DNA of 10,104 nt from Gammaproteobacteria bacterium (GTDB lineage Bacteria; Aquificota; Aquificia; Aquificales; QOAS01), in assembly GCA_003972855.1 (NCBI GenBank), contig QOAS01000092.1:1-10104 (forward strand). Direction: 5' to 3'. Below the pieces are notes generated by a model that made no database searches, had not been told where the DNA came from, and saw only the letters and a list, made by a program, of their open reading frames with translations. Within the stretch, counting starts at the first letter, position 1. Each line of letters starts with the position of its first letter. The translations under genes were made by a program, and so were the position numbers. Below are positions 5,947 through 10,104 of this stretch, piece by piece.

Positions 5947-7191
5947 GAGTTTAAATTCGTTCACCCCCACCGCGGGGTCAAATTTTACCTTTACCCACCC
6001 TTTGGAGAGTTTGGAAAAAAGTGTTTCTATCCCCTTTCGGTAGGGATGTAAAATTACCCAAATGCTTTGGGAAGTAAATTCCGATATTTTCCAAACTATT
6101 TCCAAAAATAGTAAACCGTTGGACTTTACCTTGCAACCGCAGAAGGGAGAGTAAACCTCCAAAATTTGCAAAATAGGAGAAACCCTTTTGGGGCATAGTA
6201 TTTCGTAAAGTCCCCCGTTGGTAAAACCCAAACCTTTGCACCCCAAAAGGTTGAGTCTCTTTTTAATCTCCTCTTTCAGTTTTTCCTTTAAAGCCCTGTT
6301 GGGAATGTCTACAAAATCCACCGCTATGAGTCCCCCCCACTTTCGCAGGGGTAAAAGTTTTGTAATAAGTTCCAAAGCCTTTAGGTTTAAGGTGTAATGA
6401 TTTAGATTGCCGTTTACGTCTATAAAAACCAACCCTTCGTTCTCGTAAATAAGCAGGTATCCGCCTTCAAAGGTTACCTTTTGGCTAAAAAACCCCTTCC
6501 AAAGGGAAGGAGGAAACTTTTTAACCAATTTTTCCAATGTTAGAAGGGTAGCTTCCGCGGAATTTAAACCGAAAATTTTTAAAAACTCTCGGTAGTTTTT
6601 TAAAACCTCCACACTTTCGGTGAAAAGTTTTACCCCCTCTCCCGCCAAGAGGGTTTGGGTGTAAAAGTGAAACCACCTGAAGGGTTTTTCCGATTTCGCC
6701 AAACTTAGGTAAGTTTCAAAAAGTTTCAAATCCCTTAGGCATTCCTTCGCATCTTTCACCTTGAGGAGGTAACCCTTTTCTTTGGCTACCTTTAAAAGTT
6801 TTTCTCTTCCTTCTTCCTCTGTTTGGGAAAGAAAAAACACCCTTCCCCTTTGGTTAAAACTTACCTCGCAACCCCGCAAAGGGAGTAAATATTTTTCGCT
6901 AACCCTTGGGGGTTTGCCTTCCAAACTTTCCCGCACCACTTGAACGGTCAGTTTTTCTCCGACCTTTGCCCTTAGGGAGTAACTAAAGGGTAAAAAGGCT
7001 TCTTCTCCGTTTTCCAACTCTACAAAAAATCCCCCCAAAGTTTCATCTTTTTTTGTAACCTTTGCGGGATAGAGGCTAAAGAGGGAGGGTTTGTCCAAAG
7101 GGGTGTATCCCGCTTCGGTAACTTCCAAAGAATGGTTCAGCAGAAAGGATAAAACCCCCTCCCCGAAGGGGTAAACCGCTACAAGCGACAT
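5929..7191 (-). CDS. Short, divergent RNase E/G-family protein
   Basis: 420 residues, against about 490 for E. coli RNase G. An S1-like segment is visible at about 41-70 (YPAKVTKKD, GGFFVEL, GEEAFLPFS). The catalytic DNase I-like region keeps both magnesium-binding Asp: FIDVNGN (256-262, D258) and GGLIAVDFVDIP (286-297, D292), corresponding to D303 and D346 of E. coli RNase E. LCPKRVSPIL (332-341) matches the usual TRKRxxxSL block. Two functional sites look lost: the zinc-link CPxC is SPFC (348-351), and the 5'-monophosphate sensor Arg-Thr of the S1/5'-sensor region is not seen where expected (LSQTEEEG, 121-128). Family members cut AU-rich single-stranded RNA in rRNA maturation and mRNA decay. 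ATG follows the carB-type stop with no gap (TAAATG) and there is no Shine-Dalgarno, so translation is probably coupled. It may still be an active RNase or may have shifted to an RNA-binding role. Confidence 0.8.
   Translation of the reverse strand: MSLVAVYPFGEGVLSFLLNHSLEVTEAGYTPLDKPSLFSLYPAKVTKKDETLGGFFVELENGEEAFLPFSYSLRAKVGEKLTVQVVRESLEGKPPRVSEKYLLPLRGCEVSFNQRGRVFFLSQTEEEGREKLLKVAKEKGYLLKVKDAKECLRDLKLFETYLSLAKSEKPFRWFHFYTQTLLAGEGVKLFTESVEVLKNYREFLKIFGLNSAEATLLTLEKLVKKFPPSLWKGFFSQKVTFEGGYLLIYENEGLVFIDVNGNLNHYTLNLKALELITKLLPLRKWGGLIAVDFVDIPNRALKEKLKEEIKKRLNLLGCKGLGFTNGGLYEILCPKRVSPILQILEVYSPFCGCKVKSNGLLFLEIVWKISEFTSQSIWVILHPYRKGIETLFSKLSKGWVKVKFDPAVGVNEFKLLVGNG
5963..5978 (+). terminator. Weak candidate terminator for the YfdX-like gene
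   Basis: ACCCC (5963-5967) and GGGGT (5974-5978) form a 5-bp GC-rich stem with a 6-base loop, followed by CAAATTTTA. It lies 16 nt beyond the YfdX-like stop codon, inside the C-terminal codons of the convergent gene. The stem is short and the T run follows only after a gap, so confidence is low. Confidence 0.25.
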
Positions 7192-8808
7192 TTAACTTAG
7201 GTTGGAAAAGATATCTTGAAGGGAGTAAACTTCCAGTTTTCCGCCCACCTTTCGGTATTCCTTTATAGCCTCTAAGACCGCGCGGGAAGCCCTTAATGTG
7301 GTGTAGTAAGGCACCCTCTCTTGAACTGCCACTCGGCGAATGTAATAGGCGTCGCTCCTTTCCCTTTTTCCCGAAGGGGTATTTATAATGAGGTCCACCT
7401 CGCGGTTTAATATGAGGTCTACTATGTTGGGTCTTCCCTCGGAATACTTTAAAACCATTTGGGCATTTACTCCCCTTTCTTTTAAGAACTTATAAGTTCC
7501 GCGGGTTGCAAGTATCTTAAACCCGAGGTTGCTAAACTCTTTCGCTATATCAACCACTTGGGGTTTATCCTTGTCCGCAACGGAAATAAATACCGTTCCC
7601 TCGGAGGGAAGCTTCATTCCCGCGGACAATTGGGCTTTGTAGTAAGCCAAACCAAAACTTTTATCCACACCCATAACCTCTCCGGTGGACTTCATTTCGG
7701 GTCCCAAAACGGGGTCTTCCTCGGGGAATCTATCCCACGGGAATACCACCTCTTTTACGGTATAGTAGGGAAAGTCCGCGGGCAAAAAGTCGCTGGCGAA
7801 GTGAACATTTCCCTCCTCAATTCTTTTGAAAACTTCGGGAACGAGCTCCCGTAAAGTTCTTCCAACTCCAACCTTTACAGCCAATTTCGCCAAAGGATAT
7901 CCCACCGACTTACTTACATAGGGAACACTCCGAGAGGAACGGGGATTGACTTCCAAAACATAGATGTCTCCGTCTTTAACCGCAAACTGAATGTTTATAA
8001 GCCCCTTCACATTAAGGGCTAAAGCCAATTTTTTAGAATACTCCTTAACTTTCAGAACAACCTCTTGGGGTAAAGAGTAGGTCGGTATGGAAGCGGCGCT
8101 ATCTCCCGAGTGAACACCTGCTTCCTCTATATGTTCCATTACCGCACCGATTAGAACATCTTCGGTATCCGCCACCGCGTCTACGTCAAGCTCAACGGTA
8201 TTTTCAAGGTATTTGTCTATTAGTATCGGTCTCTCGTTGGAAACCTGAACAGCCTCTTTAATCCACTCCTTTAACTCCTCGGGTTCGTAAATGATTCGCA
8301 TAGCCCTTCCGCCGAGAACATAGGAAGGGCGAACCAATACGGGGTAACCTATTTTTTCCGCAACTTTTAGGGCATCTTCTAAGGAGGTGGCGGTTCCGCT
8401 GGGAGGTTGCTTTAGTCCGAGCCTGAGCAAAAGTTCCCTAAAGAGTTCCCTATCTTCCGCCCTGTCTATACTTTCGGGAGGAGTTCCCAAAATCCTAACC
8501 CCCGCCTCTTTAAGGGGAAGGGCGAGTTTTAAGGGGGTTTGTCCCCCAAATTGAACGAAAACCCCTACGGGGTTTTCCTTTTCCACTATGTCCAAAACGT
8601 TCTCGTAAACTATCGGTTCAAAGTAGAGTTTATCCGCGGTATCGTAGTCGGTTGATACCGTTTCCGGGTTGCAATTGACCATTACCGTTTCGTATCCCTC
8701 CTCTTGCAATCCCCATATGGCGTGAACGCAGGCGTAGTCAAATTCAATACCTTGACCGATACGGTTGGGACCCGAACCGAGAATAACAACGGTAGGTTTT
8801 TTTGACAT
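7192..8808 (-). CDS. carB: Carbamoyl-phosphate synthetase large subunit, C-terminal half (split CarB)
   Basis: 538 residues, matching about residues 555-1073 of E. coli CarB. It opens with the second-half signature ILGSGPNRIGQGIEFDYA (9-26), then YETVMVNCNPETVSTDYD (39-56). The second ATP-grasp domain spans roughly 115-320 (GYPVLVRPSYVLGGRAM at 154-170; VLEVNPRSSRSVPYVSK at 284-300). The allosteric MGS-like domain follows from about 400 (ATRGTYKFL at 434-442, INTPSGK at 475-481). This half phosphorylates carbamate to carbamoyl phosphate for arginine and pyrimidine synthesis and carries the effector site. It must pair with a separately encoded N-terminal half (bicarbonate phosphorylation) and CarA, neither in this window. 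There is no in-frame upstream remnant: the rsuA-type stop is 12 nt before the ATG, so the split is genuine, as in Aquifex. In Aquifex this part is called carB2. Confidence 0.95.
   Translation of the reverse strand: MSKKPTVVILGSGPNRIGQGIEFDYACVHAIWGLQEEGYETVMVNCNPETVSTDYDTADKLYFEPIVYENVLDIVEKENPVGVFVQFGGQTPLKLALPLKEAGVRILGTPPESIDRAEDRELFRELLLRLGLKQPPSGTATSLEDALKVAEKIGYPVLVRPSYVLGGRAMRIIYEPEELKEWIKEAVQVSNERPILIDKYLENTVELDVDAVADTEDVLIGAVMEHIEEAGVHSGDSAASIPTYSLPQEVVLKVKEYSKKLALALNVKGLINIQFAVKDGDIYVLEVNPRSSRSVPYVSKSVGYPLAKLAVKVGVGRTLRELVPEVFKRIEEGNVHFASDFLPADFPYYTVKEVVFPWDRFPEEDPVLGPEMKSTGEVMGVDKSFGLAYYKAQLSAGMKLPSEGTVFISVADKDKPQVVDIAKEFSNLGFKILATRGTYKFLKERGVNAQMVLKYSEGRPNIVDLILNREVDLIINTPSGKRERSDAYYIRRVAVQERVPYYTTLRASRAVLEAIKEYRKVGGKLEVYSLQDIFSNLS
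8557..8577. repeat. Perfect 9-bp inverted repeat inside the CarB gene
   Basis: Arms GAAAACCCC (8557-8565) and GGGGTTTTC (8569-8577) with a 3-base spacer TAC, giving a terminator-like hairpin on either strand. It encodes part of the conserved ENPVGVF stretch, so codon choice as well as protein sequence creates the symmetry. It may be chance. Confidence 0.4.
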
Positions 8809-8820
8809 CCTAAGGAGGGA

Positions 8821-9531
8821 TTATTCTAACTTAACCAACCTTTTGAGTTTTTTTACCTCTTCCTCCGTAAGTTCCCTGTATTCTCCCTCCCTCAAAGAGG
8901 GGTCTAAGGTTACCCCTCCTATTGCGACCCTCTTTAGGTATAAAACTTTATTTCCCAAACTCCTAAAGAGCCTTTTTACTATGTGATACTTCCCCTCCGT
9001 TAAGGTTAAAAGAACTCTGTTTTCCTCCAAAGGTTTTATTTCTTTTACCTTTATAGGTTTGCCTCCTATTTTGACTTCACCCCTAAGGAGTTTGGCTATA
9101 TCTTCGGACGAGAGAGGTTTTTCCAATACAACCTCATAAGTTTTGGAAACACCCCACCGCGGGTGGGTTATCCTATGGGCAAAAAGTCCGTCGTTGGTTA
9201 CAAGCAAAAAACCTTCCGCATCAACGTCTAACCTTCCCGCGGCGAAAGGTTTTAAATGCTCGTATTCGGGCAAAAGGTCTAAAAAGGAGGGGTAATCCGC
9301 CTCCCTTTCGGTTGTAGAAAGGTATCCTTTGGGTTTGTAAAGCATTAAATAGATTTTTTCCTTAAGCTCCAATTCCTCTCCGTCTATAACAACTTTGGCA
9401 TTGGGAGAAACCTTAAAGTCCGCTTTTTTTATAACCTTCCCGTCTATCCAAACCCTACCTTGGCGGATTAGCTCCTTTGCCACCTTTCGCGAAACTCCCA
9501 AAGCTTTTGAAATGTATTTGTCCAACCTCAT
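8821..9531 (-). CDS. rsuA: RsuA-type ribosomal pseudouridine synthase
   Basis: 236 residues, close to E. coli RsuA (231). An N-terminal S4 RNA-binding domain (1-50: MRLDKYISKALGVSRKVAKEL) is followed by the synthase domain: KPKGYLST (66-73), the catalytic GRLDVDAEGFLLVTNDG (99-115) with Asp102, the same number as the nucleophile of E. coli RsuA, and the C-terminal block EGKYHIVKRLFRSLGNKV. RsuA converts U516 of 16S rRNA to pseudouridine during small-subunit assembly; RluB, RluE and RluF share these motifs and act on 23S rRNA. Length and the KYHxVKRxF block favour RsuA, but the target site is an inference. The ATG lies 1 nt after the pilin-like stop (TAGTATG) with no Shine-Dalgarno, implying coupled translation, and the CarB half starts 12 nt after its own stop. 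Confidence 0.88.
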   Translation of the reverse strand: MRLDKYISKALGVSRKVAKELIRQGRVWIDGKVIKKADFKVSPNAKVVIDGEELELKEKIYLMLYKPKGYLSTTEREADYPSFLDLLPEYEHLKPFAAGRLDVDAEGFLLVTNDGLFAHRITHPRWGVSKTYEVVLEKPLSSEDIAKLLRGEVKIGGKPIKVKEIKPLEENRVLLTLTEGKYHIVKRLFRSLGNKVLYLKRVAIGGVTLDPSLREGEYRELTEEEVKKLKRLVKLE

Positions 9532-9532
9532 A

Positions 9533-9943
9533 CTATTGCGATTCCGTGTAGCATTTTATACCGCCTTCGTTGTAAACACACTTTACATAAAACTTATTAG
9601 ATAAAGTGGAATGAGCCTCCACATAAAAGTTTTCGGGTAAAGTTCCCCCAACGGAACAGTTTGCGGGCGGAATAGTAAAGGTTACATTACCGTAAAAGGA
9701 AGGTCTATCTTGACAATTTTCAAATATGGTATAGTCTAAACTTTCCCCCGGGTGTTCCATACAATAGGTAAGGAGGTCGTTTAAGCAACTCTTGGCATAC
9801 ATAAGTCCATCCTTTGCTACCTTACTCTTTTCTACATAATCCTCGTAAATGGAGAAGGAAATCATAAAGACGAGAATTGAGATGATAATTATAGCAACCA
9901 AAAGTTCCATTATGGTAAATCCTTTTTGTAAAGGAGACCCCAT
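9533..9943 (-). CDS. Type IV pilin-like / pseudopilin protein with six cysteines
   Basis: 136 residues starting MGSPLQKGFTIMELLVAIII. This is a class III signal: a short charged leader, prepilin peptidase site after Gly8, Phe as residue 1 of the mature chain and Glu at mature position 5, followed by a hydrophobic helix to about residue 30. It would be inserted in the inner membrane, processed and N-methylated by prepilin peptidase (PilD), and assembled into a type IV pilus or type II secretion pseudopilus. Six cysteines (53, 61, 77, 96, 122, 131) in a globular part of about 100 residues could give three disulfides, unusual for a small pilin. The region has low GC (about 35% in one sampled line). 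A second gene fragment lies 40 nt upstream on the same strand. Major versus minor pilin cannot be told. Confidence 0.85.
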   Translation of the reverse strand: MGSPLQKGFTIMELLVAIIIISILVFMISFSIYEDYVEKSKVAKDGLMYAKSCLNDLLTYCMEHPGESLDYTIFENCQDRPSFYGNVTFTIPPANCSVGGTLPENFYVEAHSTLSNKFYVKCVYNEGGIKCYTESQ

Positions 9944-9983
9944 AAAACTTTATTATTAACCTTGTAAGAGTAAAAATAAAATT

Positions 9984-10104
9984 TTAAAAAAACCTTCTGG
10001 GGGTTGAGTAGTCCACAACATTTACGGGAATGGATTCATCTTCGCCCCTGTTTAGACATTCGCAACCTACGCAATCGTAGTTTTTGGCGATTTTTGAAAA
10101 GTCC
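9984..10104 (-). CDS. C-terminal end of an unknown protein with a CxxCxC motif, cut by window edge
   Basis: Thirty-nine codons run open from the right edge to TAA (9986-9984), ending ...VNVVDYSTPRRFF. The stretch contains YDCVGCECLNRGEDES, a Cys-x2-Cys-x-Cys cluster. Its location, 40 nt before the pilin-like gene on the same strand, suggests the same operon, and a cysteine-rich exported or pilus-associated protein is plausible given the Cys-rich pilin. No family is recognised from this little sequence. The other two frames on this strand close within the segment. Confidence 0.6.
   Translation of the reverse strand, partial: DFSKIAKNYDCVGCECLNRGEDESIPVNVVDYSTPRRFF

Noticed and set aside
7558..7854. 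Plus-strand frame opposite the CarB half
   Set aside because: Antisense to a highly conserved ATP-grasp/MGS region; no supporting start signals.
1..10104. CRISPR arrays, tRNA/rRNA genes, insertion sequences, phage attachment sites
   Set aside because: No regularly spaced repeats, no cloverleaf-like or rRNA-like stretch, no transposase gene and no flanking direct repeats around the low-GC methyltransferase module were seen.

Overview
The window looks like chromosomal DNA of a thermophilic bacterium, most likely of the Aquificales (Aquificota) type. The main pointer is a free-standing gene for the C-terminal half of carbamoyl-phosphate synthetase large subunit, an arrangement known in Aquifex and some archaea. 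Supporting signs are proteins rich in Lys, Glu, Val and Tyr, an Upf1/IGHMBP2-like helicase, and very tight gene packing. The lineage is an inference from gene arrangement and is not proven by any marker gene in the window.

Layout. (1) 1-907, minus: most of a PLP-dependent Cys/Met-metabolism enzyme, cut by the window edge at its C-terminus. (2) 1055-1396, minus: a HIT-family nucleotide-binding protein. It is divergent, across only 23 bp, from (3) 1420-3384, plus: a complete superfamily-1 helicase. (4) 3392-3592, minus: a decayed coding remnant with no known function. (5) 3599-4994, minus: a low-GC pair made of a Dam-family adenine methyltransferase and an overlapping 190-residue unknown protein, possibly a compact restriction-modification module. 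(6) 5074-5946, plus: an exported YfdX-like protein. It converges on and overlaps (7) a minus-strand gene string running from 10104 down to 5929: the tail of a Cys-rich protein, a pilin-like protein, an RsuA-type pseudouridine synthase, the CarB C-terminal half and a divergent RNase E/G-family protein. Spacings in this string are 40, 1, 12 and 0 nt, so it is very probably one transcription unit mixing envelope, translation, pyrimidine/arginine and RNA-processing functions.

Three themes stand out. First, reading every line by eye I find no GATC, GTAC, CTAG or TCGA anywhere in the 10.1 kb, which suggests long-term selection by restriction systems; the GATC gap fits the Dam-family methyltransferase. 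Second, nearly all start codons lack a Shine-Dalgarno sequence, and two genes have -10-like boxes placed so that transcripts would begin at the ATG (leaderless). Third, the RNase E/G-like protein keeps both catalytic Asp positions but appears to have lost the usual CPxC zinc-link and the 5'-sensor Arg-Thr. No RNA genes, CRISPR arrays, IS elements or replication origins were seen.
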